Positions 1 to 7,059 of a DNA stretch of 14,570 nt are shown here, piece by piece. The stretch is taken from positions 6,237-20,806 of the forward strand of contig DAKS01000008.1 of assembly GCA_002499195.1 (NCBI GenBank), in the 5' to 3' direction. Each line of letters opens with the position of its first letter. Within the stretch, counting starts at the first letter, position 1. The notes beneath the pieces were generated by a model. The model saw only the letters and a list, made by a program, of their open reading frames with translations. It had not been told where the DNA came from and made no database searches. Position numbers and translations under genes: made by a program. This DNA comes from Euryarchaeota archaeon UBA443. Lineage in GTDB: Archaea; Thermoplasmatota; Poseidoniia; Poseidoniales; Poseidoniaceae.

Positions 1-53
1 TACCCTTTGCTCAGACAATTGTCACGTCTTGAACAGCGTACACGACAGACCAG

Positions 54-92
54 ATATCAAATTCAATCCCCTGCCAAATTGAATTTGGATAT
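54..92. repeat. Inverted repeat / hairpin, AT-rich
   Basis: Bases 54-67 are the reverse complement of 78-92 except for one bulged G, giving a 14-bp stem around a 10-base C-rich loop (68-77). The right arm is also part of a separate perfect 15-base odd palindrome, CCAAATTGAATTTGG (74-88), so two mutually exclusive pairings are possible. There is no T run directly after it, so an intrinsic terminator is unlikely. A dimeric-regulator operator or a structured RNA are options. Confidence 0.55.
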
Positions 93-282
93 AATCAGAG
101 GGTCTATCCGAATGCCCATTGCTCTGATATCAGCAAATCAAAGGGCTCTTAGTGGGTCGAATCACTCGCTAAGGAGTCCCGCTCAGTTCGCCCATCAGTC
201 TTCACGGAAACAGCAGTCGGCTTCGAGCACTCATCATTGCGGGATTGCTCCTATGCCTTGTATTCAATAAGTGTTCGCTAGT

Positions 283-288
283 AAAAAA
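283..288 (-). terminator. Oligo-T terminator for the msrA-P5C dehydrogenase unit
   Basis: On the minus strand a run of six T (in CTGTTTTTTACT) lies 48 bases after the P5C dehydrogenase stop codon. Archaeal RNA polymerase commonly stops at such oligo-T tracts without a hairpin. The placement fits, but this is a single short tract in AT-rich DNA. Confidence 0.4.
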
Positions 289-336
289 CAGTTCATCTGC
301 ATTGCTTAACTTAGAAATTTAAGGTCGTTAGTAAAA

Positions 337-1968
337 TCACTCGAGGAAACCATAGCCCCAGTTTCTTGGTGGCGTAAACGTTTCCTTGATAGATCTTGGC
401 GAAACCCAACGAAGAAGGTTTAGTGGGCTTCCAGCTTTATCGTTGGTTCCGCTTCCACGTGCTCCACCAAACGGTTGTTGACCTACAACAGCACCGGTTG
501 GCTTGTCGTTGATGTAGAAGTTACCAGCACTGAATCGGAGAGCATCCTTTGCAACCTCAATATCTTCACGGTTGGTTGCAAAAATCGATCCTGTGAGCGC
601 GTATTCGGAAGTCGAATCACAAATGGTTAGGATTTCTTCGAACTTGTCATCCTCGTAGACGTGAATCGAAAGGACAGGGCCAAAGATTTCTTCCTGCATG
701 GATTCATACATTGGATCCGAGCATACAATCGTTGTTGGTTCGATGAAGTAGCCAGTGGAACCATCGTAATTGCCACCGGTAACAATCGAACAACCTTGGT
801 CTGCATGCGCACGGTCAATGTATCCAGTGATGTTGTCAAACGATTTCTTGTCAATAACTGCTCCAATAAAGGTACTGAAATCAGCAACATCGCCCATGGT
901 GATTTTTCCAACTTCTTCAACATACTTTGCTTCGATTCGGTCCCAGACAGATTGTGGGATGTAAGCTCTGCTTGCAGCAGAACACTTCTGGCCTTGGAAT
1001 TCAAATGCACCGCGAAGTAGCGCTACAATCAGTGCCTCTTCATCGCAATTTGGATGGGCGACGATGAAATCCTTTCCACCCGTTTCTCCAACGATTCGCG
1101 GGTAACTACGAAGGTTTTCCAGGTTGTTGGCAATATCACGCCACAACTTTCTGAAGACTGCAGTTGACCCAGTAAAATGAATTCCAGCAAGATCTGGGTG
1201 GGACATACAAATATCGCCAACAACCGCTGCACGACCTGGGATGAAATTGATGACACCTGCTGGAAGTCCAGCATCCATCATGAGTTTCATGATTCGATAA
1301 TTCGAGACATATGAGTTGCGACTTGGTTTCCAAACGCCTGTGTTGCCCATGATGGCTGCACATGATGGAAGATTTCCTGCAATGCTTGTAAAATTGAATG
1401 GAGTCACGGAAAAGACGAAACCTTCCAAAGGCCTGATTTCACTTTGGTTCCAAACACCTTCTGGTGAGATAGGTGGTTGAAGGTCTTCATAGATTTGGCG
1501 AGCATAGTCAACATTGAATCGCCAGAAATCAATCAATTCACATGCTGAATCGATTTCTGCTTGATGACAGGTTTTTGACTGATTGAGCATGGTTGAAGCA
1601 TTGATTTCTTGACGTCGACTACCGGCAAGCATGGTTGAGGCTTTCAAGAAAATCGCTCCACGTGCTTCCCATGGCATTGTCGACCACGATTTGTGTGCGT
1701 CAAGTGACGCTTGAATTGCATCTCGAACTTCTTTTTCACCTGCGAGATGCACTCGTGCAAGAACATGACCGTGATTATGTGGCATAACCTGTTCAACAAC
1801 ATCATTCGTCCATACTTCTTCACCATTGATGATGCATGGAATTTCGATAACTTCCGACATTTGACGGGCTAGTTCTGCTTCTAGTTCAGCACGTTCAGAA
1901 GACCCTCGAACATACCCCTTGACAGGTTCGTTATGAGGCGTTGGAGGTTGAAAGATTCCATTGACCAT
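337..1968 (-). CDS. pruA: L-glutamate gamma-semialdehyde (1-pyrroline-5-carboxylate) dehydrogenase
   Basis: Aldehyde dehydrogenase of the long ALDH4/P5C dehydrogenase type, which oxidises glutamate gamma-semialdehyde (from proline or ornithine breakdown) to glutamate with NAD+ in the cytosol. With the chosen start it has 543 residues, normal for the family. Visible are the WKPS cofactor lysine (about K214), the general-base glutamate in GETGGKDF (E295) and the catalytic cysteine in FQGQKCSAAS (C329). The C-terminal part has the substrate-side PFGGARGSGTNDKAG motif. The frame opens seven codons earlier (ATG at 1989), but the ATG at 1968 gives MVNGIFQPPTPHNEPV, the family's usual N-terminus. 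It lies 54 bases after msrA on the same strand with no obvious TATA box between, so the two are probably co-transcribed. No proline dehydrogenase gene is visible in this window. Confidence 0.93.
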   Translation of the reverse strand: MVNGIFQPPTPHNEPVKGYVRGSSERAELEAELARQMSEVIEIPCIINGEEVWTNDVVEQVMPHNHGHVLARVHLAGEKEVRDAIQASLDAHKSWSTMPWEARGAIFLKASTMLAGSRRQEINASTMLNQSKTCHQAEIDSACELIDFWRFNVDYARQIYEDLQPPISPEGVWNQSEIRPLEGFVFSVTPFNFTSIAGNLPSCAAIMGNTGVWKPSRNSYVSNYRIMKLMMDAGLPAGVINFIPGRAAVVGDICMSHPDLAGIHFTGSTAVFRKLWRDIANNLENLRSYPRIVGETGGKDFIVAHPNCDEEALIVALLRGAFEFQGQKCSAASRAYIPQSVWDRIEAKYVEEVGKITMGDVADFSTFIGAVIDKKSFDNITGYIDRAHADQGCSIVTGGNYDGSTGYFIEPTTIVCSDPMYESMQEEIFGPVLSIHVYEDDKFEEILTICDSTSEYALTGSIFATNREDIEVAKDALRFSAGNFYINDKPTGAVVGQQPFGGARGSGTNDKAGSPLNLLRWVSPRSIKETFTPPRNWGYGFLE

Positions 1969-2022
1969 GAAGCCCCGACAAGAAATCACTCTTTCAACCT
2001 CGCGTCGTCGTCTTCTAGTGAA

Positions 2023-2544
2023 TCACTTGTACAAATGAGCGTGTTTCTTTCGGACTTTGGCGAGTTTCGGACCTACGACCATGGCACAGTATCCCTGATT
2101 TGGGTTTCGCGCATAGTAATCGTGGTGGTACGTTTCTGCTATTGTGAGGTTTTTAGATTCCTCAATGGTTGTTACGATTGGTTTGTCGAAGACTGAGCTG
2201 AATGATTGGATGGTAGCAATGGCTTTCTCTTTTTGCTCAGCGTTTGTAGGCATTATGCAACTTCTGTATTGGGTTCCGACATCGTTGCCTTGACGATTGA
2301 GTTGGGTTGGATCATGAACTGTAAAAAACACTTCAAGAATCGTTTCGAATGAGATGATACTTGGATCATAATCGATGATTACGATTTCAGCATGACCGGT
2401 AGTGCCGCTGCATACTTCTTCGTAGGAGGGGTTGGGCCTCTTACCACCTGCATATCCGGGCAATGCCGATTGTACTCCATTGATTCGCTTGAATGCTCCT
2501 TCAACACACCAGAAACATCCACCACCCAGAATTGCTTGTTCCAT
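2023..2544 (-). CDS. msrA: Peptide methionine-S-sulfoxide reductase MsrA
   Basis: Repairs oxidised proteins by reducing methionine-S-sulfoxide, using a catalytic cysteine recycled through a resolving cysteine and thioredoxin. The N-terminal GGGCFWCVEG motif carries the catalytic cysteine (C10 from the chosen start). The family patterns GYAGG, HAEIV, GTQYRSCI and the C-terminal NQGYC, which would supply a resolving cysteine, are also present. The frame extends upstream to an ATG at 2631, but those 29 extra residues resemble nothing in the family. The ATG at 2544 gives MEQAILGGGCFWC and 173 residues, the standard MsrA length. It is upstream of the P5C dehydrogenase gene and divergent from the 200-aa gene at 2646. 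A weak TATA-like ACTTAATAC lies about 39 bases before the start. Confidence 0.95.
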   Translation of the reverse strand: MEQAILGGGCFWCVEGAFKRINGVQSALPGYAGGKRPNPSYEEVCSGTTGHAEIVIIDYDPSIISFETILEVFFTVHDPTQLNRQGNDVGTQYRSCIMPTNAEQKEKAIATIQSFSSVFDKPIVTTIEESKNLTIAETYHHDYYARNPNQGYCAMVVGPKLAKVRKKHAHLYK

Positions 2545-2645
2545 AATTGACGCTGGAATGTTTACCTCAAGAACGCTTGTATTAAGTGAGTTTATTCTCA
2601 CAATCTGAGTATGATTAAGTACTCTCGACATCCTTCTACAGATGC
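2545..2645. promoter_or_regulatory. Divergent promoter region between msrA and the 200-aa gene
   Basis: This 101-base AT-rich gap must hold the promoters of two diverging units. Candidate TATA-like elements are ACTTAATAC on the minus strand (2579-2587) and TGATTAAGT on the plus strand (2612-2620), the latter about 29 bases before the ATG at 2646, as expected for a leaderless transcript. Neither is a strong match. There is no Shine-Dalgarno site before either start. Confidence 0.3.
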
Positions 2646-3248
2646 ATGAGAGAAGATTCCGACACCACAGTTATTGTTTGCCGCCAAGACTTTGCAGAAA
2701 ACCGTATTCTTTACACATACGGGCGACATGCAAAGGAACTGAAAAATGATGGGAAAACATTCCTTGGACCTGTGTTTGAATCCATGATCAAACAGGCAGG
2801 AATTGTTGATGACGCCGAGGAAGTTGGTCTTATGGTCCACATCCGTTTGCGTCCCAAACTCAACGATGACCGCTGGTATCAGATCGATTTCGTGATGCAA
2901 GATGAGACTATGGCATATTACTCTAATTTCGATGGTCGTTTGCCTTCTGAAATGGTACATGTTGTTCCTTTGAGCGGGGGTCTTCCTCGTCAGATGTACA
3001 TAGCAGTTGAAGCACTGGATGAAGTAGCATATGCTCACGCAATCGATGCAAAATTGTTTCAAGGCAACGATGAAATGGGCTTGCCGGAGGACCAGACTTC
3101 ACTCCGTGATTTTGGAATGGAGATTGATATTTCAACCGAGCCAACCGATAATGATGGAGAAGAAAACTTCGTTATCAACAAGATTGAGAATAGGGCCGAA
3201 TCACTCCCTCTTCCAGGTCCGACAAGCCGTGCGACCGGTGGAAAGTGA
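2646..3248 (+). CDS. Unrecognised acidic 200-aa protein
   Basis: I do not recognise this family. It is a soluble protein without signal peptide or membrane segment. Residues 1-130 look like a compact alpha/beta fold, with strands such as TVIVCRQ, VGLMVHIRLR and WYQIDFVMQD alternating with helices. Residues 130-200 are rich in Asp, Glu and Asn and end in a Pro/Gly/Ser tail, so are probably flexible. There is no cysteine cluster or recognisable catalytic motif; a single cysteine is at position 12. The start at 2646 has no ribosome site and may be leaderless. The MMPL transporter gene follows 48 bases later on the same strand and may share its transcript, but no functional link can be shown. Coding status is supported by length, even codon use and lack of a better frame on either strand. 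Confidence 0.75.
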   Translation: MREDSDTTVIVCRQDFAENRILYTYGRHAKELKNDGKTFLGPVFESMIKQAGIVDDAEEVGLMVHIRLRPKLNDDRWYQIDFVMQDETMAYYSNFDGRLPSEMVHVVPLSGGLPRQMYIAVEALDEVAYAHAIDAKLFQGNDEMGLPEDQTSLRDFGMEIDISTEPTDNDGEENFVINKIENRAESLPLPGPTSRATGGK

Positions 3249-3296
3249 GGGTTATCCAATACATGAATTGATAAACCATTTTTCCTCGGAAAGAAC

Positions 3297-5630
3297 ATGG
3301 AATCCGTAACCGATCCTAAATTATTAGAGGATCGTTTGTTCTACAAACTCGGAGAATTGACCTACGACCGTCGCAAGATGGTGTTGGCTATAGGTCTCAT
3401 TGCATGTATTGGAATGTCATCTCTCATCGCTCTTGGAGCGGATTGGGCCGAATCTTGGGGTGAGGGAGATCTTGAATCTATAGAAGCTGCTGACTTGCGT
3501 GATGATGCCTTCATCGGTGAGGAAGAAGAAGCTCAAGGATTCGTCTTCCTCGTACATCACCCCTCTTTGGATGACTCTTCCGAACAATGGAGAGATGCCG
3601 TAAGAAGCGCACTGGCAGAATTTGCGACAATGGATGATGTAATCATAGAATATTCATGGGATATCTCTGAAGAAGACCGTGAGAATTACGTATACGAAGG
3701 AGAAGACGGGTTCTGGGCAAAGAATCGAATTACGATCAACCAAGAACGAAAAGAAGCAAAACAATTGTTTGCTGACAACAAAGACTCCATTGAAATTGAT
3801 AATGAGTTCGAATCCTGGAGGACAGGTGAAATTGCAATCGATGTTACCTTTGATTCACGTATTCAAGATGATTTGATCAAGGCTGAAATCATTTCTGGTC
3901 CGCTTACAGTAATCATCCTTGGAATTGTTTTCGGTACCGTTATCTCTGCTTTGCTACCGTTTGGTGTTGCAGTTCTGACAGTTTTGTCTGCAATGGGAGT
4001 CACCATATGGTTGTCCAATACCATGGATGTCACCCAATACGCCCTTAACATCATCACACTAATTGGGATCGGTGTTTCGGTAGATTACTCACTTTTCCTT
4101 GTCAATCGGTTCCGTGAGGAATTGAATCGAGGTCGAGACATACGGACATCGACAGCCATGACTGTTGCAACAGCAGGTAAGGCGGTATTCTTCAGTGGGG
4201 TGACGGTTGCTATCGGCTTGATGGGTATGTTATTCTTTGAAAATACTGGACTACCAAGTCTTGGGATAGGTGGGACGCTTGCTGTAACGGTGGCGATGAT
4301 ATTCTCTGTTGTTGTCCTTCCAGCTTTAATGGCAATACTTGGACATCGTGTATTCTTTGGAAAAATTCCTTATTCATTTAGTACAGAAAATGATGATGGA
4401 ACAGGAATCTGGGCTAAAATTGCAACAACCGTAATGGACAAACCATGGGCAGTTCTTATTCCAACATTAGTTATCCTCTTAGGTGCTGGATTACCGTTCC
4501 TTTATGCAGACTTTTCAATCGCATCTCGTGAAGCGTTACCGCCCGATGATGAGACTCGAGTCGGATTCGAACTTATGGACGAGAAGTGGCCAATAGGTGC
4601 AGCGAATGTCGCGCTTGTAGTCATTGATTTTGATGGACATGACCCCCTTGCTGAAGAAAACCTCAGAGCTACTCACAATTGGATGCTTGAACAAATTGAT
4701 GATGAACGTGTCATCAGTGCATTTGGTTATGCATTACCAGATCCGAGTATGAACGAATCATCCGTTGTTGCTTATTGGAATACATCAAATGAATCTCTCA
4801 CCGAAGAGCAAATTTCTGCTCGAGAGGCTGCTCGAGAGCAATTTCTATCAAACAATGTTACGTACATTGTCCTCTCACTAAATGGCCCAATAACTGGTGA
4901 GGACGGGCGTGGCTTTGTTGCGGATGTGCGTGAGGATCGAAGTGATTTCCTCGATGAGATATCTATGGGTGATGATGGTCAATTGCTTGTTGCTGGTTTT
5001 GCAGCATATTCACTAGACGTTCAAGATGCAATTGTAGAAAATCTTCCTATTGCATTGGCGTTTATCTTCATTTCAACAATCGTTCTAATCTTTATTCAGG
5101 TTCGTAGCGTCATAATCCCAATCAAGGCCATTGTGATGAATATTCTCTCAATTTCAGCGACGTTTGGTATGCTTGTCTTCGTGTTCCAGTGGGGATACGG
5201 TGAAAGTCTTCTCAATTTTACTGCGCAACCGATTGAAACAACTAATCCTGTAATCATCTTCTGTATCGTCTTTGGTTTATCGATGGATTATGAAGTTCTG
5301 ATGCTTTCTAGAATTCACGAGGAATGGGAAGTTACTGGAGACAATACGCAAGCGGTTGCAAATGGGTTGCAAAAGACAGGACGTCTCATCACAGGTGCTG
5401 CGGCGATCATGGTCGTTGTCTTCATGGCGTTCGGACTTTCATCGGTCGTCATTTTGAAACAAATTGGTCTTGGTTTGGCTTTGGCAATCTTCCTCGATGC
5501 AACCATTGTTCGAGCACTGGTAGTTCCTTCAACGATGCGCCTCATGGGTAAGTGGAACTGGTGGTCTCCGAAGTGGATGAACTCGATTTTTGGAACGAGT
5601 AGCGAAGTTGAGAAGAACGACTCAGAGTAG
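3297..5630 (+). CDS. MMPL/RND-superfamily membrane transporter
   Basis: Large membrane protein (777 aa) of the MMPL branch of the RND superfamily, proton-driven exporters usually moving lipids or other hydrophobic molecules. The layout is the family's twofold repeat: TM1 at about 29-48, a large acidic extracytoplasmic domain (50-195), five TM segments (about 200-355), a TM at 384-403, a second outer domain (405-580) and five further TMs (583-752). The paired family motifs GIGVSVDYSLFLVNRFREEL (257-276) and the counterpart FGLSMDYEVLMLSRIHEEW (659-677) carry the membrane-embedded Asp-Tyr pair expected for proton coupling. Archaeal MMPL proteins act without the outer-membrane partners of bacterial RND pumps. 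Substrate unknown. The acidic outer loops suit a marine organism. The downstream gene is convergent with only 25 bases between stops. Confidence 0.9.
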   Translation: MESVTDPKLLEDRLFYKLGELTYDRRKMVLAIGLIACIGMSSLIALGADWAESWGEGDLESIEAADLRDDAFIGEEEEAQGFVFLVHHPSLDDSSEQWRDAVRSALAEFATMDDVIIEYSWDISEEDRENYVYEGEDGFWAKNRITINQERKEAKQLFADNKDSIEIDNEFESWRTGEIAIDVTFDSRIQDDLIKAEIISGPLTVIILGIVFGTVISALLPFGVAVLTVLSAMGVTIWLSNTMDVTQYALNIITLIGIGVSVDYSLFLVNRFREELNRGRDIRTSTAMTVATAGKAVFFSGVTVAIGLMGMLFFENTGLPSLGIGGTLAVTVAMIFSVVVLPALMAILGHRVFFGKIPYSFSTENDDGTGIWAKIATTVMDKPWAVLIPTLVILLGAGLPFLYADFSIASREALPPDDETRVGFELMDEKWPIGAANVALVVIDFDGHDPLAEENLRATHNWMLEQIDDERVISAFGYALPDPSMNESSVVAYWNTSNESLTEEQISAREAAREQFLSNNVTYIVLSLNGPITGEDGRGFVADVREDRSDFLDEISMGDDGQLLVAGFAAYSLDVQDAIVENLPIALAFIFISTIVLIFIQVRSVIIPIKAIVMNILSISATFGMLVFVFQWGYGESLLNFTAQPIETTNPVIIFCIVFGLSMDYEVLMLSRIHEEWEVTGDNTQAVANGLQKTGRLITGAAAIMVVVFMAFGLSSVVILKQIGLGLALAIFLDATIVRALVVPSTMRLMGKWNWWSPKWMNSIFGTSSEVEKNDSE

Positions 5631-5655
5631 AATAATTGGTTGATTTCAATGTTGA

Positions 5656-6423
5656 CTAATTATTCCATCCATATGCTCTCCCGAGTGGTGTAATGCGATA
5701 GCGACGTTTTGTTTTTGGATCCTCTTCGATTAATCTAGCCTTTTCCTCAACAGATAGGAGTGTGCTAAGATGATTGCTGAGATTTGAGGGATGCAAAGTA
5801 AGGCCAGTCATGGTTGCATGATGTATGATATCAGAATTTTTGAACCATACATCTTCATTGAACCTACTACGATCTTCATCATACCACGAACAAATTTGAT
5901 TGAAGATGTTTGTAGTTGCGTTCTTTTTTGCAAGGAACTCCTTTGCGATGATAATATCGCCGAACAATGGTAGACGCTCGAATACGATTTTTGAATCAGG
6001 CTCATACCAAGTTGAAGAACTTGTGATGGAGTTTGATGAAAGATCACAAATGTAGCACTGCAACGATATTCTATCAAACGAGATGGTGTTTAAACCAACA
6101 AAATATCCCATCTCTGACTCTTGCGACAACATCAATTTCAATTTCTCATCTTTGTGATTTGCAGATCTTCTCTTCAACCACTTAGAGAAACTCTCACCCA
6201 AGGCGTATGGGTGTGGTGATGTGTTCAAGTTCTCAACTTCAATAGGTCCTAGAAACGACCTGTCAAGAAAATTCTTGAATTTTCTAATGTTATCATCTAC
6301 ATCAGACCCAGGCTTCTGGTAATGGATCAAAATAATACTCTCCACATCGTCTCTAAAATTTTCAATTACTGCCGCTGATAAGGATGAAATGTTCTGGACC
6401 ACGGGGACAATATAAGTGCTCAT
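5656..6423 (-). CDS. Putative transcription regulator: alpha/beta (possibly CARF-like) domain plus C-terminal winged helix
   Basis: Not assigned to a named family. Residues 195-252 have a winged-helix pattern: a helix, a recognition helix around HPSNLSNHLSTLL, then a basic beta-hairpin wing (ARLIEEDPKTKRRYRITPLG) as in MarR/ArsR/Csa3-type regulators. The N-terminal 1-140 alternate strands and helices (TYIVPVV, helix 12-24, SIILIHY, helix 41-56, PIEVENL, helix 72-99, then strands), resembling a Rossmann-like ligand domain. The order is reminiscent of CARF-HTH regulators such as Csa3, but no CRISPR or cas gene is nearby, so this is only inference. It is transcribed away from the glycan operon through a 138-base intergenic region, a usual place for that operon's regulator. 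A strong TATA box lies 27 bases before the start, so the mRNA should be leaderless. Base composition looks more AT-rich than the transporter gene. Confidence 0.7.
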   Translation of the reverse strand: MSTYIVPVVQNISSLSAAVIENFRDDVESIILIHYQKPGSDVDDNIRKFKNFLDRSFLGPIEVENLNTSPHPYALGESFSKWLKRRSANHKDEKLKLMLSQESEMGYFVGLNTISFDRISLQCYICDLSSNSITSSSTWYEPDSKIVFERLPLFGDIIIAKEFLAKKNATTNIFNQICSWYDEDRSRFNEDVWFKNSDIIHHATMTGLTLHPSNLSNHLSTLLSVEEKARLIEEDPKTKRRYRITPLGRAYGWNN

Positions 6424-6443
6424 GCCTCTCTCTTCTCAGCAAC

Positions 6444-6455
6444 TATTTATAAATA
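6444..6455 (-). promoter_or_regulatory. TATA box of the winged-helix regulator gene
   Basis: The element TATTTATAAATA reads nearly the same on both strands and is centred about 27 bases upstream of the ATG at 6423. This is the archaeal TATA-to-TSS distance, so transcription should begin at or next to the start codon. No Shine-Dalgarno site is present before this gene, which agrees with a leaderless mRNA. Confidence 0.7.
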
Positions 6456-6533
6456 AGTCTGAAATAAAATGATTTTTACAACTAAAAAATTAGTTTTCAC
6501 ATGATATTGGATTAAAATTAGTTACATTTCAGA

Positions 6534-6542
6534 GATATAATG
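6534..6542 (+). promoter_or_regulatory. TATA box of the NYN-glycan operon
   Basis: GATATAATG is centred about 25 bases before the ATG at 6562, again implying a leaderless transcript. It is the only good promoter candidate for the operon from 6562 to 14360, since later genes overlap or nearly abut. The bases between the two divergent TATA boxes (6456-6533) are very AT-rich and could hold operator sites for the divergent regulator, but no clear repeat is seen. Confidence 0.55.
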
Positions 6543-6561
6543 GATTCACATTGGGTCAAAT

Positions 6562-7059
6562 ATGGAGCAAGAAAGCAAACCGAATGCCACCCTATTGATT
6601 GACTGGGAGAATTTTGATACTCGTAAAGGCAAGAGGGAGAAAATTGATATTTCCTGGTTCAGAAAGGAGGGTGAGAAGATTGGCAACATTGCTGCTTGCC
6701 TAGCATTTGCAGGTTTTTCAGATTCACAGGGAAAATTGATTTCAGTGCTCCATCGAAACAGAATCGAACCTAGATTCACAAATACAAAGAGGATCACAAA
6801 AGGTGAAAATGAGACCATAAAGAACGCGGCAGATCTTCATTTGTGTGTGGAAGCGATGAAAATCGCATACCAATATCCGGCAATCAATTGTTTCATTTTA
6901 GCATCTGGAGATGGAGGATTTGTTCCTTTGGTTAGAGAATTGAAATCCATGGGAAACCGTGTTGTAGTTTTCGTTCGAGATAAGGAAACATTGAGTAGGA
7001 ATCTAAAAAATGAAGTCGATGATTGTCTATTTTATTCCTGTAGAGGTGAGGCTCAATGA
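6562..7059 (+). CDS. NYN/LabA-like PIN-fold nuclease domain protein
   Basis: Single-domain protein (165 aa) of the NYN superfamily, PIN-like metal-dependent RNases. Seen are the N-terminal strand with acidic residue and asparagine (LLIDWENF, D14 and N17), a middle helix with an acidic residue (NAADLHLCVEAMKIAY, D91), and the strand-loop FILASGDGGFVPLVREL (D117) followed by GNRVVVF. In typical relatives the last motif reads SGDSDF; here it is SGDGGF, so the second acidic position is glycine while the first is kept. Three acidic metal ligands remain, so activity is possible. It heads the operon; its last four bases overlap the start of the dehydrogenase gene (ATGA). Expected role is RNA cleavage, perhaps regulatory; why it sits with glycan genes is unknown. 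Confidence 0.82.
   Translation: MEQESKPNATLLIDWENFDTRKGKREKIDISWFRKEGEKIGNIAACLAFAGFSDSQGKLISVLHRNRIEPRFTNTKRITKGENETIKNAADLHLCVEAMKIAYQYPAINCFILASGDGGFVPLVRELKSMGNRVVVFVRDKETLSRNLKNEVDDCLFYSCRGEAQ
7043..7049 (+). promoter_or_regulatory. Shine-Dalgarno site of the dehydrogenase-fusion gene
   Basis: GAGGTGA, a full-length match to the complement of the archaeal 16S 3' end, stands six bases before the ATG at 7056, inside the end of the NYN gene. It supports the 7056 start and translational coupling. Confidence 0.7.

Larger units (their letters stand above)
1..336. other. Non-coding region downstream of the P5C dehydrogenase gene
   Basis: No convincing gene is visible on either strand. The one open frame on the plus strand (7-270) gives a Ser/Gln/Arg-rich peptide with no domain-like pattern and no promoter or ribosome site. 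The stretch holds a 14-bp bulged inverted repeat (54-92), a perfect 10-bp palindrome (124-133), a bulged repeat pair (94-100 with 122-128), and an A6 run (283-288) that would be a T6 terminator for the minus-strand genes. It may be only a gene border, or may encode a structured RNA; the sequence alone does not decide. Confidence 0.6.

Noticed and set aside
150..190. tRNA-like stretch around GGTCGAATCACTC
   Set aside because: It resembles a T-loop, but only a four-base stem forms and no acceptor or anticodon arm can be found on either strand.
7..270. 87-aa open frame on the plus strand at the left end
   Set aside because: Low-complexity Ser/Gln/Arg-rich peptide, no promoter or ribosome site, and it covers the inverted-repeat area; probably chance.
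627..1363. Several open frames of 60-127 codons on both strands inside the P5C dehydrogenase gene
   Set aside because: They are shadows of a well-supported enzyme gene; none shows domain-like sequence.
1969..1989. Longer start for the P5C dehydrogenase at ATG 1989
   Set aside because: The seven extra residues do not match the family; the ATG at 1968 yields the usual N-terminus.
2545..2631. Longer MsrA start at ATG 2631
   Set aside because: 29 extra residues have no family counterpart and would use up the divergent promoter region; the catalytic motif sits at the normal place from 2544.
5656..7059. CRISPR or defence island suggested by the CARF-like and NYN domains
   Set aside because: No repeat array, cas gene or other effector is present in the window, so no CRISPR call is supported.
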